A stretch of 64,000 nucleotides of DNA from the NCBI GenBank assembly GCA_018136815.1, contig CM030944.1, forward strand, positions 2,705,834 through 2,769,833, written 5' to 3'. Source of the stretch: Isochrysis galbana. Its lineage: Eukaryota > Haptophyta > Isochrysidales > Isochrysidaceae. Within the stretch, counting starts at the first letter, position 1, and each line of letters begins with the position of its first letter. This document shows positions 10,130-20,456 of this stretch, piece by piece. Under the pieces are notes generated by a model. It searched no databases and was not told the DNA's origin. It worked only from the letters and a program-made list of their open reading frames with translations. Both the position numbers and the translations under genes were made by a program.

Positions 10130-10880
10130 GTGGGGATAACAACTTTTTTCTCTGCTTTTTCCCGCGGTGCATGTTCCCCCGCGGGGACGCCGTGTGTGCG
10201 CATGCAAACGCTTTTCCTCTGAGGCCGACAACTACATAAACATGCAGTTTAATGAATAGTATCCACTGAGCACCAATCACATTGTGCACGCCGTGCACGG
10301 TGTGCATCGGTCCCCCCGCGGAGACCGGCGGAGACGCCGTGCGTGCGCATGCCGACTTTTTCCCTCTGCGTGCCACCTAAGGCGCACAACTACGTAAACT
10401 TGCAATATACGAGATGTTTCGTTACGCAGCACGCAGCACGTGTGATGACTTGCAATCACACTGTGCACGCCGTGCATGGGCACGGCGCGATGTGCATCGG
10501 CCCCCCCGCGGGGGCGCCGTGCGTGCGCATGGCCCGAGATAAATCTCATCACGCGCCAATCGGTGACGGCGTGTGGAAACTTCCATGCGCACGCACGGCG
10601 TCCCCGCGGGGGGCCCGAGAGAAATCTCATCATGCGCATCTTTTCTGCTCATCGGTGACGGCGTGTGGAAACTTCCATGCGCACGCACGGCGTCCCCGCG
10701 GGGGGCCCGAGAGAAATCTCATCATGCGCATACCGAAACCCTTTTATGCGCATCGGTGACGGCGTGCGGAAACTTCCATGCGCACGCACGGAGTCCCGCG
10801 GGGGGATTGCACGGCGTGCGCGCTTGACGAAACTTTCCACGCACGGGACCCGCGCATGTGATTGCCACTCATCATGCACA
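10130..10880. repeat. GC-rich tandem repeat array with internal dyads
   Basis: Repeated blocks of about 100 bp contain GTGACGGCGTGTGGAAACTT, CCATGCGCACGCACGGCGTC, CCCCGCGGGG and GAGAAATCTCATCATGCGCA. The two units at about 10560-10735 are almost identical; flanking ones are degraded. Elements such as CCCGCGGGG and GAGAAATCTC are dyads. Long frames across it are repeat artefacts. Confidence 0.85.
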
Positions 10881-10978
10881 CGGCGTGCGCACGCATCTGG
10901 CGAAAACTCCAGAGAGTCTTCCTCCCAGACATCTTCCACACCCCGCTCTCCTCTTTCCACAAGCCTCGCTCCTTCGAC

Positions 10979-11559
10979 ATGGGCCAGTACTTTGTCTTCA
11001 TCGCCAAGCGACTCGGTCACCGCACCTACGAGGAGATCCGCGGCCCAGCCTTCAAGTTCTGCGGACACATGGAGGAGAGCATGAGCGGCGCCATCCTGGC
11101 GATGCTGCTCGTCACAGCCTCTGGCATGGGCCGTGGAGGTGTGGAGGTGGAGACTTTCGCGTGGACCTGGCCAAGGAACGCTACCCGTCGATGTGGGCAC
11201 TCATCGAGCCATACATGGGCCGTTGGTGCAAGGCAAAGCTCATGCTCGTCGGCGACTACTCCGACGAGTACGACAGGATCCCCAAGACCAAGTACATTGG
11301 AGACGAGGCCGCCGTCGCGTACCTCTGCATGGAATACATCACGGCGGTCGCGTACGCTGAGACGAATCCCATGGTGCAAGTGCACCAAGTAGCTGGCAAA
11401 CTCTACATGGAGAACAAGAAGGCCGTCCTCGCACGCGTCACGGACCTCGCCACCCAAGATCAGCCGAGCGACATCGTCGCCTGCCAGAAGAACGACATCG
11501 ACAATAGGATCGAGGAGGAGGGGTGTGAGAAAAAGACGAAAAGGATGAAAACTCAGTAG
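10979..11559 (+). CDS. Small 'MGQY' protist protein, frameshifted by a 7-bp duplication
   Basis: The ATG at 10979 opens MGQYFVFIAKRLGHRTYEEI. The frame leads to SGAILAMLLVTASGMGRGG and then jumps to another frame that reads DFRVDLAKERYPSMWALIE and VGDYSDEYDRIPKTKYIGDE to a TAG at 11557-11559. At 11132-11150 the unit GTGGAGG is repeated back to back. Taking seven bases as extra joins both frames as GRGGGDFR. I recall protist proteins with the same order (MGQY start, GRGGGD, GDY with acidic residues), but cannot name a function. Possible readings are a slip mutation, an assembly error or strain polymorphism. The C-terminus is lysine-rich. A GT-AG intron does not explain the break. Confidence 0.6.
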
Positions 11560-12276
11560 CTTTGGGGTTACCGTGTGTTTTGGGGAAGGGCGGGGGGAGT
11601 TGCTATGCTCACGCGCCGCGTCCTTGATTTGCTTTGTACTCATCTTTGTAATAATAATACCCTGGAGACTTGTTGAAAAAGAAAACATGCACCTCTGAGT
11701 GAAAAAAAAATAATCACCTGGCCCTCTTTTGACGGAACGCGACTTGGAGGCTGGGGCTCAGCCCCTGGCCCCCCCCTTACCTCTCCCTCACTCACCTCGC
11801 CGGCCATGGATGCCGCCTTGAGGCCCATATGGACATATGGAATAGGAATGGGGTGGGGGCAATCAGCTCGAGGGCAAGCCCAAGGGGGCGTGGGCGAACG
11901 CGAATCATGGCCCGTGCCCCCCCTAGCTAGGGGTCAAGGCTCACGTTGATGAGTGCTCAGCCCCAGCCCCGGTCAGAAGGTGCTACGTACTACGTGTAGT
12001 GGGTAGTGGTTCCATTCGCCGCGAGTGCGGCAAGAATATTAAAAGGTTTTTTTTTACATTTACTACCAAACGCGCGCCCATTCTTCGCATTGCCCCCCAA
12101 AATGGTGCTCAGCTCCCCTGCGCCCCCAAATGCTCTCACGCCTGCTCGGCCGGCCCGACATCTTCTAGCCTCATTTACCTTAGATGTCGCCAAGGCAACC
12201 GACTAGTACATCTGTGGCTAGCGCCCAAGCACTTGTACATCTCCACCCCCTCACTCCTTACTCACTCTCCCACAAC
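11560..12276. other. Spacer; convergent 3' flanks
   Basis: Lies between the 3' ends of the gene at 10979 and the minus-strand GCP6 gene. It contains ACCTGGCCCTCTTTTGACGG at about 11717 (repeated near 50437) and a family B repeat fragment near 12020-12130 (AAGAATATTAAAAGG). No gene seen. Confidence 0.5.
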
Positions 12277-15200
12277 TCATTGTGTGGCTGGAAATGCTGC
12301 GCCGACAAGGGGTGCAAAGCTCGAGCCCGAGCTAGCAAGTGCGTTGCATAGCAAGGCAAGCTGTCGCCTGCTGGCATCGATCATCTTGCGCCACACCACT
12401 TCCCACGCGGCCAGCGTCCCAGCCCCAACGCCAGGCGGCGGACCTCCGGCTCGCAACCTGGCCATCACGTCACGCTCTAGCGTGACTACTAAGCCGAGGA
12501 TTGCGCCGACCACGGCAGAGACGCCCCTGTTAGAGATGGCGCAACGTGACGCTACCGTGGCCACAAAGTCCGAGTGCGCCTCGGCAATGATGGCCGGAAA
12601 CTTGGCTCCCTCGATAGCAGTGCACAACACAGACCAGCTATCGTCAGACCCTAGTGCGTGTTGCTCGAAGGATCGAAGTAGCTGGCCAAGCGAGTGAGTG
12701 TGGAGAGAGAGCCTGTGCCGCGCATCGAGTGGGATGGGCAAGCCCAGAGAGGCGCGATTCAGTTGGCTGTAGAGCGATCGGTGGGCAAGGGTCGCGCGCT
12801 TCAGCCGGAGAGCAAACTGGAACACTCCTTGGTATTGCGAGGTGTCAAGGAAATCTTCAAGGGTTGCGGGCAGCTGCAATACAAGAGAAATGCCATCAAA
12901 GGCGTCGATGCGATGCACGGCGTCTACGTCGCCCGCAGCACCCACAATTGCAGACGCCGTTTCCGTCGCCCTCGATGCAGCTTCTCGTTGGCCGGTCTCG
13001 GCGGCCGCAGCGCACACAGCAACGGGCTGCGGTCGGGACGACCAGTCCAGTCGTAAGGCGGAAGTGCAATCGATCTCCCCTGCGGAGACGGCGATTTCGG
13101 CGCGTGAGATGGCCAGCTCAAGAGCTCGTTGGAGCACAAAGCTGCGTTGGTTCTTACTAGCCGCCGCGGCAACAGCCCCCCGACCACACCGAGCCGCCTC
13201 AGCCTCGCCTCGCTGGGCCGCCAATTCCGCTTCGACAGCGCCGGAGGCGAAGGCATTCTGGAGCTCCACAGCGATCCCATCCATTAGGTTGCCGTCACCT
13301 CCGAGGAGAAATCGGCGGAGTGCAGCGAGCCAAGGCACGAGTCGGCACTCCCGCTTTAGGTACAGTACAGCTGCGCGGCCAAGGATCGAGCGCGTCGCCA
13401 AGAGCGGAGAGAGGACGCAGTCATGAAGGAGCACGCTCACCGGCAGCTCGATAGGACGCGGGATGTTCGCCGAATTTCCATCGAGGGTATCTGAGAGGGC
13501 TTCTTGTGCAAGCACGGGACACTTGGCTGAAGTGCCGACCGACGTCGGATGAGCCATGTCAACCATGGCCGCTCGAGGCCCATCGAACTCGTCACTACCA
13601 ATAGGCCTGAGACTCAACTGGCGCGGGTCGTGCGTCGCATGTTCCAAGGCCAGGGCAGACGCAAAATGCCCTTGGCTACATTGCATGCCCCCCGTCGCGT
13701 CATCGCCGTAAATCCGAGTGCTATTTTCGGCAGATCCTGACGCCGCCTCCAAAGACTCACGAACTGCAACGCCGGAGCTGGCGAGAATTTCTGCGAGGGG
13801 CAAGGCATCGATTGCGGCGAGAGCACGGCGGGCGGCCGACAGATCCGCATTGGCGCGTGCAACCCGGGACATACCCTCGTCAATGGCTGCTTTTGCCGCC
13901 TCGAGCTCTCTTGCCGCTGCAGCCTCGGCAGCTTCAGCTTCTTCCGCCTCGCGCTTGGCGCGCTCGATAGCATCCATTTCAGCTGCCGCCTCTGCCGCTA
14001 TCGCCTCTTCGTCGATCGCGACCATCAGCTCCTCATGCACTTGCGCTGCGCCCTCGGCATTCTCCATGTCTCTTGCGATCTCCGACGGCGCAACCAAGTC
14101 CGTCGATGCCGTAGGCGAGAACGCCTTTATGGACATTACTCTCTCTGTGTCAAGACGTGCTTCCTGATGAGCATGCTTCATTTCAGGGCTCGTCAACCCA
14201 GCCGCCGCCACTTTGCCGCCGCTTCCTTCTTCGCAAAAAACAGCCTCCCGCGTATCGCACAACATCGACGACTCTTGTGGCTGCGAGTCTCCCTCCTCAC
14301 CAGCAGTGACGATATCTCCCGTCTCATCTTGCTGTTGAATGGCAGGTACGTCCGACGTTCCTTGCTCAGGCTTGTCGGAAAACATCAGTGTGCGCGAGGT
14401 CTCATTCTCCTCGAATACCGAGCTTAGAGCACGTCGCAAAGCCACCTTGCGGGTTGGGGTGCTACGAGATCGCGCGGCTCTCCACCGCGCCAGGCGCGCC
14501 CTCCTCTCGGCGCCACGCATCTGCTCTTCAAACCGAGCGATGAGTGCTGCCTTTCGTACCTCCACCTCGGCCGCCGCCAGACGCACGATCTCTTCCGCCT
14601 CCTCCATCGCAGCCGCATCGGCTGCGGCGGCCTCTGCTGCTCGAGCTGCCTTGTACTCCAACTGCTCCGCCAGCGCCACCCGTACCTTGCGCTGCGACTC
14701 GCGGGCCGCTGCGGCTGCTCGTAAGGACCACGCCTCCTCAAGCGCACGGTCAAGTTCGATGGCGGCCGAGCGCTCGGCGGCTGCAGCGGAAGCCGCCGCA
14801 CCTGCCGCCGCATCGTATGCGTCGTACATATCAGCGAGGATACGGAGCTCCCCCTCTGCACGCGCGTGCCTGCGTGCCCATTCTGCGCGGGTACCCGCCA
14901 GGGCGAGCTTGGTGGCCGCTGGTAGACGAAACGCACTAGCAGCCGCTGTGGCAGCGCGATCGATGTACGCAGTTGTAGCATGGAGTGCCCCGGACGGTGC
15001 GCCGGAGAGCTCGAGCATGAGCCCTGTGTAGCGACGAGCAGCAGCAGATGTTTGCAGCAGAAGGACGCAGGACGCGCACTCTCTTGCCAGCGAAGCCACC
15101 TGTTGCTGAAAGCTCGAGGGAAGAAGCGAAAACTGGCAACTTGCCGAGCCGCCTCCGGTCGCCTCGGCGAAAGGTCGACCGGCCGCGAATACCCGCTTGT

Positions 15201-17112
15201 CTGCCGTGAAGACACACATGCCAAGCGCTTGCAGCCACGGCCTTGCGGTAGCACGAAAGAGCGCCAGGCACAGAGCACGCTCTTCGGAAGCTGCCAACAG
15301 GCCGGCGGATGATAGGTGCACGTGGAGGCCCTGCAGCAACAAAAGTCCATCTCCGGACGGAGGCATGGACTGCAGCCGTTCTTCGGTGGTCAGCGCCTCG
15401 CTGCTTTGCCCGACGCAGGGGGCTCCGGTGGCTGCCTCTGCCGCCGAGGACTCGTGAAGGCGTGGGGGTCCCTCCTCGGCGTGCATGAAGGCAGCGAGCA
15501 CGATCGATGCCAGCCGAGCCTGTTCGTTGATTGCCCCGCGGGAGTACACCAATGTGCAGAGCTCCGTGAGCGTCCACCCGCCGGTGGTGCCAGTCGCGCC
15601 GTGGTCAGCCGCCGATTTGGATGTGCGTCCATCCACCCATGCGCCAGCACCGAAGACCCGGCTTCGGACGAGGGATGGTACCTCGCCAAGGCACCTTGAA
15701 CAAGTAGTGAGTCGCGCCTGGACGGCCGCGCCTAATGCCATTCCGATTGCACCCCATCCCCCGCGTCGCAATCGCTCGGCTAGCTCCCAAAGGGCGCGAG
15801 CTCGCGCTGCTGCACTGTCAACTGCGACGTGCAGTGAGCAGGGAGGGGCACCCAGCGGAACATCCACACCCTTCAGCGGGGCCACCCCAGCCCTCCGATT
15901 TGTCGTCAACCCCTGAAGGTGCAGTAGTAGGCTATGCGCCGACGCTGCGATGCTCCCATCCTCTGCTGCTAGCCCTTGAGGTCGTCGACTGCGAGGGTGC
16001 ACCTCCGAGCTCGGCCGCATATCCCCCTCGCCCGTCACCCCACCAGCATCATCATCATGATTCGATGCAGTAGAGCTTCTCCTACGGCGCCTCTTCTGCA
16101 CTGAGCGGCTGGCAGCAAGCGCCTCGTCGAGGGGAGACTTGTTGTATGCAAGTGTATCCTGGAGCCCCATGACTGGTGGCATGGGGGGCGGCTGCAGCCC
16201 GCGCGGCGGCGGCGAGTGCACTAGAGACAGCGGTGGATCCGGTGGGCGTACCCATCTTCTCCCACGCTCGTGTGCAACCACTCGTGGCGGCTGTGGCACG
16301 ATCGATAATGGTTGTGCGATGGACAAAGTGGTCTGCGCATTGTCACGCTGCGGTCGTCTGGACTTGCCATGTGCAGACGGTGGCAAGCGCTCTAGTGTGA
16401 CTGCGCGAGTGCAGAAGGCGGTCGTTTGGGATGCAGTTCCATGGCCCTTGCACCATTTTGAGACATTGCAACCACCAGAGATAGGCGCCAGAGCGCCAGC
16501 GGCCATGTCAAGCCGCAACCTGGAAAGCAGAGATGCTGTGTCGCGCTCCCGTCTACTATTTCCCGCATTGGCTTTCCTGTGAGTCGGCTCATTCTTCAAG
16601 ACGCATGAGGCGATGGGCATGCATTCCAGATTTGCGCCGAGCATCCTGCCCACAAATGGGATCGCACGAATTCGTAGCCCGAATGGAAGCTCGTGCACTC
16701 TCATCGCACCCGCACTTCCAGGAGCAGCGCGGCCTCTGGCATTAAGGCCGTGCCGCTTCAGCACCTCCGCCAAGCCGAGCGCCGCCTGCTCAGGCTCAGC
16801 CGAGTGTGTCAGAGCCAGTAGGAGGCGCACGGCAAGTTCGGGTTCTATCAGGTGCGCGCGATTATGCGGCATGTCAGTCGAGAAGGAGGACGCGCTGGCA
16901 TGCGATAGCAGTGAGGCAGCTCTGCGCTGGAGGAGCTCGGCAGCTGCCTGGGCGCCCCGTGTATGGAGCCCGAAGCAGCATCCAGCAAGCAATACGTGCA
17001 GCTCAGCGGGTTCCTCGTCCTGGGCAGTACCACGCCGTATGAGCGCCTCGTGAGCCGACCCGCGCCTTGTGCCGTGCGCCTCCTCAAGGAGGCGGAAGGC
17101 GAGGGTGGACAT
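12277..17112 (-). CDS. GCP6-like gamma-tubulin complex component
   Basis: Component of the gamma-tubulin ring complex, which nucleates microtubules. The 1611-residue uninterrupted ORF is the longest in the window. Residues about 420-720 read as the N-terminal Spc97/Spc98 (GRIP1) region: helical, with ARALWELAERLRRGGWG, LTELCTLVYSRGAINEQ and later LQGLHVHLSSAG. A long Ala/Glu/Arg coiled coil spans about 740-900 and 1040-1120. The C-terminal 380 residues match the gamma-tubulin-binding GRIP2 domain: VLLHDCVLSPLLATRSILGR, PATLEDFLDTSQYQGVFQFA, LRLKRATLAHRSLYSQLN. The coiled-coil insert between the GRIP domains is typical of GCP6. The ATG at 17112 starts MSTLAFRLLEEAHG. Family is confident; the GCP6 subtype is inferred from the size and the insert. 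Confidence 0.82.
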   Translation of the reverse strand: MSTLAFRLLEEAHGTRRGSAHEALIRRGTAQDEEPAELHVLLAGCCFGLHTRGAQAAAELLQRRAASLLSHASASSFSTDMPHNRAHLIEPELAVRLLLALTHSAEPEQAALGLAEVLKRHGLNARGRAAPGSAGAMRVHELPFGLRIRAIPFVGRMLGANLECMPIASCVLKNEPTHRKANAGNSRRERDTASLLSRLRLDMAAGALAPISGGCNVSKWCKGHGTASQTTAFCTRAVTLERLPPSAHGKSRRPQRDNAQTTLSIAQPLSIVPQPPRVVAHERGRRWVRPPDPPLSLVHSPPPRGLQPPPMPPVMGLQDTLAYNKSPLDEALAASRSVQKRRRRRSSTASNHDDDAGGVTGEGDMRPSSEVHPRSRRPQGLAAEDGSIAASAHSLLLHLQGLTTNRRAGVAPLKGVDVPLGAPPCSLHVAVDSAAARARALWELAERLRRGGWGAIGMALGAAVQARLTTCSRCLGEVPSLVRSRVFGAGAWVDGRTSKSAADHGATGTTGGWTLTELCTLVYSRGAINEQARLASIVLAAFMHAEEGPPRLHESSAAEAATGAPCVGQSSEALTTEERLQSMPPSGDGLLLLQGLHVHLSSAGLLAASEERALCLALFRATARPWLQALGMCVFTADKRVFAAGRPFAEATGGGSASCQFSLLPSSFQQQVASLARECASCVLLLQTSAAARRYTGLMLELSGAPSGALHATTAYIDRAATAAASAFRLPAATKLALAGTRAEWARRHARAEGELRILADMYDAYDAAAGAAASAAAAERSAAIELDRALEEAWSLRAAAAARESQRKVRVALAEQLEYKAARAAEAAAADAAAMEEAEEIVRLAAAEVEVRKAALIARFEEQMRGAERRARLARWRAARSRSTPTRKVALRRALSSVFEENETSRTLMFSDKPEQGTSDVPAIQQQDETGDIVTAGEEGDSQPQESSMLCDTREAVFCEEGSGGKVAAAGLTSPEMKHAHQEARLDTERVMSIKAFSPTASTDLVAPSEIARDMENAEGAAQVHEELMVAIDEEAIAAEAAAEMDAIERAKREAEEAEAAEAAAARELEAAKAAIDEGMSRVARANADLSAARRALAAIDALPLAEILASSGVAVRESLEAASGSAENSTRIYGDDATGGMQCSQGHFASALALEHATHDPRQLSLRPIGSDEFDGPRAAMVDMAHPTSVGTSAKCPVLAQEALSDTLDGNSANIPRPIELPVSVLLHDCVLSPLLATRSILGRAAVLYLKRECRLVPWLAALRRFLLGGDGNLMDGIAVELQNAFASGAVEAELAAQRGEAEAARCGRGAVAAAASKNQRSFVLQRALELAISRAEIAVSAGEIDCTSALRLDWSSRPQPVAVCAAAAETGQREAASRATETASAIVGAAGDVDAVHRIDAFDGISLVLQLPATLEDFLDTSQYQGVFQFALRLKRATLAHRSLYSQLNRASLGLPIPLDARHRLSLHTHSLGQLLRSFEQHALGSDDSWSVLCTAIEGAKFPAIIAEAHSDFVATVASRCAISNRGVSAVVGAILGLVVTLERDVMARLRAGGPPPGVGAGTLAAWEVVWRKMIDASRRQLALLCNALASSGSSFAPLVGAAFPATQ

Positions 17113-17554
17113 CGTGCCGGCCCTGGACTCCCCTTCCTGACCGCTCTCCTTTGCCAGCTACCTCTCTCCCTCTCTTCTTTCCCAAGCCTCGCAGTCTCTG
17201 ACGCACACTCTCCCTAGCCCTCCCTATCTCTCCCTATCTCTGCCCCTCCGTCTCCCCCACCCTTCTTGCCCCGGCGCCCGCCAGGCCCGCTCCCTCTCCC
17301 CTCCACTCCGCAGTTTCCCGCCAAAATAATAGTAGAGGGAGTAGACTATTCTAGGAGAGGCATGGGCTTCTCAAAACGGCCCCATTTCTACTGGGAGGAT
17401 AACAATAAAATCTGAGCGTTTGTTCTCTAGATGTTGCGCCAATGTGATCAAAGTTGCCCCTTGCCATCACCTAGGCCGACACGCGCTTCTATTTTCAAAA
17501 GAGAACTCGTGGTAAATTTATCCTTGGTTCTTGGTTCACTCGTTCACTCATGGC

Positions 17555-17655
17555 CATGGCCATGGCTCATGGCTCATGGCTCATGGCTCATGGCTCATGG
17601 CTCATGGCTCATGGCTCATGGCTCATGGCTCATGGCTCATGGCTCATGGCTCATG
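17555..17655. repeat. (GGCTCAT)n microsatellite
   Basis: About 14 perfect copies of the 7-bp unit GGCTCAT, preceded by GGCCATGGCCAT. It follows TTATCCTTGGTTCTTGG, a weak likeness to the family A head, so it may have grown within such a repeat. Confidence 0.9.
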
Positions 17656-18140
17656 GGGGGGCACGAGCTCCCCCAACCCCAACCCCAACGACCAACGAAG
17701 GTGTCGCGTTCCGTTCCGTCGAAAGAGGACCATATCCGATATCCATGCAAGTTTTTGTACAGTACTTGTACACCAATCAAAAAGTTTATCTGTAATTGAC
17801 TTAAAATTATAATAAGTATCGTTATTTTTAACTGTTTACGCTACTTATACTTATAGTCATTTCAAAATCAAAGCTCAAAGCAAACTTCAAACACCAGTGC
17901 ACATTTGTAGTAATTACTTTACTTTTGATTTATTTTCTGTGTTTGTGGTTGGAGAGCTCCATGCTGTGTTTCCCAATCAAGCCTATCAGGCGTCTACCCA
18001 GGGGTCTGCGTCTGCCCAGGCAGACTAAGCTTTCAAGCTTTCAAGTTCCAAGTTTATCATCTACAAAGTAGAAGTAGGAGAAACCCATATCTAACATTAG
18101 AGACGATAGTGGCCTCATCGTGTTTGTCCAAAATAAAACA

Positions 18141-18285
18141 AACATCTGAAGATTTTGGCTACACACCTACTGGGGCCCGGCATTTAGCACCTGCCCTTCC
18201 ATCTCTTCGCTCCACCTCTTTCACCTTCCACCCTTCGTCCCCTAGTCCCTAGTCCGGCCCGGGTGCACGGCCCGGCTCAGGATGT
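18141..18285 (+). repeat. Dispersed repeat family E, copy 2
   Basis: Matches the copy at 8577-8750 from CATCTGAAGATT through CACACCTACTGGGGCCCGG to a GGCCCGGGTGCACGGCCCGG end. Confidence 0.7.
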
Positions 18286-19017
18286 GGGGCCGCGGAGGCC
18301 TCTTGGTTGTTTGGCGCTGGTGCTTTTGTTAATAAAATGATGAGTTTGTGACGGCGTGTGAGCGTGTGAGTCAAGCGTGCTGCGGTTGCAGCTGGTGCCC
18401 CCCCCCCCCTCCCGCCCCTACCGGGAACACCGATGGGAGCTTCCACGAGCCCGCCGACGGCTCCAGGGCCTCCTCGCGTGATCTCCACATCCAATTCCAA
18501 TGGCTGAGGTCCTCAATACGGAAGGACCGAGGCGCTCGGGAAGGGGTGGGTGGAGCAGACGTTGGCGGGGGGTGGGCGTTGGGGGATATGTACCCCCCCA
18601 CCCCCACCCCAGCCCCACCCCCCTCACGTAAAAGGCGTAAAAGGCCTTTCCCTCAACTCTCGGGCACTCGCCTTTGGAGAGCGCCCGGGAGAAATCCAAA
18701 GGTGGCGTCGAAGGGGGAGGGGGGGGGGGGGGAGGGATTGGGGGAGCCGCGCCAAATCCAGCTCGGACTCGAGTGTCCCCCCCCCCCTTCCCCCCCCCCC
18801 CTCGGCCCCCTTCCACCTCTCCCCCCCCCCCCCCCCCCCACCTTCTTCCCCCTCCCTGCCCGGCCAGTCTCCGTCCTCCCACCGTCAAGATCATCTTTCC
18901 TCCTCCTTCTCCTTCTTCTCTATAGGCTCGTTCTCGGCCCCCCCCCCCCCGCCCCTGCACCCCCAACCCCCCCGCAGCGGGGGTCGGAGGTTGCCGCGCT
19001 CGCCCTCCTCCCCCCCC

Positions 19018-19092
<75 letters not shown>
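19018..19092. repeat. (CT)n microsatellite
   Basis: About 36 uninterrupted CT units. It lies 230 bp before the F-box-like gene start, perhaps in its 5' flank. Confidence 0.95.
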
Positions 19093-19094
<2 letters not shown>

Positions 19095-19322
19095 CCCCAA
19101 AACCTCCGAGGAGCTCCCACAGAATGGAGAGGCAAGGAGGGCGTCTCACCCACTTCTCTATTGAATGAATCCACCTAAACTGCACTCGTCCGTGGTGGGT
19201 CCGGCTGCGGCGCCACTGTGAGCAGAGGAGGAAATTGGAAGGAGAAGAGGGGGAGGAGAGCACGAATCTGGTGGAGAGAGGGAGGTGGCGGACTCTGGAT
19301 CGCACGCACAGCCGCCTTCTCC

Positions 19323-20456
19323 ATGGTGAGCAACGCGGAGAACAAGCAGGTCGAGGCGCCTTACACCCAGACACGCCGTGCTGAGTCTTCACCATCAGCC
19401 CACCTCGATGCCCAGCCAGCGGCCTCTAGTAAGAGGCCGAGGCTCGATGAGGAACAGCGCCTCTCGCCACAGCCGAGTGAAATGGTGTTAGGGCCAGAGC
19501 TGAGTGAGAGGGTATTCGGCTCACCGGAGCTGCTCGCGCTCATCCTCTCGAAGTGCGAGATCTCCACCCTTTTCATCGCTCCCGCCGTCGCTCGTGCCTG
19601 GGACGCCGCCTCGCGTTCAGTGGTCGCCAAGTGGAGGGACAACCAGTGGTGGGCTGACGTCGCCGAGGCGCGAGACGAGCGCCTCAGCCATGCGGAGGCG
19701 CTGTGCGCCGAGGCGCTCGCTATCCTCCACGCGCAGTCGGGGGCCGATCTTGATCGTATGACTGTGCAGGCTTGCCTGGACGAGGCCAGCTGTGGCGACG
19801 CCACGCGTTGCTCCGACCGCGTGCTCATCACCTGCGTTGAGCTCCTCAGTGCTGCGCGGCATAGCACCATAAGCTCCACCGTCCGCTCCAAGACGGACTT
19901 GTGCTTCCTGTCGTGGCTGACCCTCACAGGCACGCCAAAAAATGTTAATATCGCCATAGATCAGGCCCTCGAGCTCCTTGTCAAGAAACACATTCACGCT
20001 CAGAGAAAGACTTGTGGCAGACGAGGGTCGTGTGATAACGCACACCTGATCATCCAGAAGGACGACTTTCAAGTAGCACTGTGCCCGCTGCTGCGCAAGC
20101 TCGTGAACCACCGAGTGTGCTTGCGAGGACCGTCTACGCTAACGGCCATGCTGCGAGTTCTGCGCATCTGCGCCCCATTCTTCAACCATGCGCTCGGCAA
20201 CCGACTGTTCGAGCACCTATGCCTCGTTGCCCACGATCCGACGGTGCTCTCGCTTGTTGGGTGTCCTGCTGAGGCGCAAGGGCAGCAACTGATGCTCATA
20301 CTCGAAGTGATGCGTGCCACGGCGCTCTCATCCCGCGTGCTGCAGGCTCTTGCTGAGTGCATCCAACGAATCGTCGAGCACACCGGCCAAAAAGCGCTCC
20401 TAGGTGCTGTTGAGGAGCTGCTCGCGGCCCATGCCACATCCACGACTGCAACTTGA
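19323..20456 (+). CDS. Hypothetical protein with F-box-like N-terminus
   Basis: From the ATG at 19323 the ORF codes for 377 residues. After a low-complexity head with a basic patch (SSKRPRLDEE), FGSPELLALILSKCEISTLF followed by IAPAVARAWDAASR has the hydrophobic spacing of an F-box, the Skp1-binding motif of SCF ubiquitin ligases. The rest is helical and Leu-rich (TLTAMLRVLRICAPFFNHAL; QQLMLILEVMRATALSSRVL), like an armadillo- or HEAT-type fold. If the F-box is real, this would be a substrate receptor, but it is a weak match by eye. The frame is open upstream to 19218 without an ATG. No intron is needed. Confidence 0.6.
   Translation: MVSNAENKQVEAPYTQTRRAESSPSAHLDAQPAASSKRPRLDEEQRLSPQPSEMVLGPELSERVFGSPELLALILSKCEISTLFIAPAVARAWDAASRSVVAKWRDNQWWADVAEARDERLSHAEALCAEALAILHAQSGADLDRMTVQACLDEASCGDATRCSDRVLITCVELLSAARHSTISSTVRSKTDLCFLSWLTLTGTPKNVNIAIDQALELLVKKHIHAQRKTCGRRGSCDNAHLIIQKDDFQVALCPLLRKLVNHRVCLRGPSTLTAMLRVLRICAPFFNHALGNRLFEHLCLVAHDPTVLSLVGCPAEAQGQQLMLILEVMRATALSSRVLQALAECIQRIVEHTGQKALLGAVEELLAAHATSTTAT

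Larger units (their letters stand above)
17113..19322. other. Spacer with 7-bp satellite, AT-rich patch and CT tract
   Basis: It holds C/T-rich promoter-like DNA upstream of the GCP6 gene (17120-17300), the (GGCTCAT)n tract at 17555-17655, an AT-rich patch at about 17740-17940, a family E repeat at 18141-18285, homopolymer C/G runs at 18400-18960 and a (CT)n tract at 19018-19092. No gene seen. Confidence 0.5.

Noticed and set aside
10130-10880. CRISPR-like array
   Set aside because: Units are contiguous and degenerate with no unique spacers of even length, and the genome is eukaryotic.
12654-16582. Many plus-strand ORFs of 80-230 codons opposite the GCP6 gene
   Set aside because: High-GC shadow frames of a 1611-codon gene with clear family signatures; none has a recognisable domain.
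17670-17700. Telomere-like CCCCAACCCCAACCCCAAC
   Set aside because: Only three units in the middle of a spacer, flanked by ordinary repeats; no sign of a chromosome end.
18891-19178. Long Ser-Leu and Arg-Glu frames over the CT tract
   Set aside because: They are translations of a (CT)n microsatellite; the same occurs at 28829-29284 and 34710-34895.
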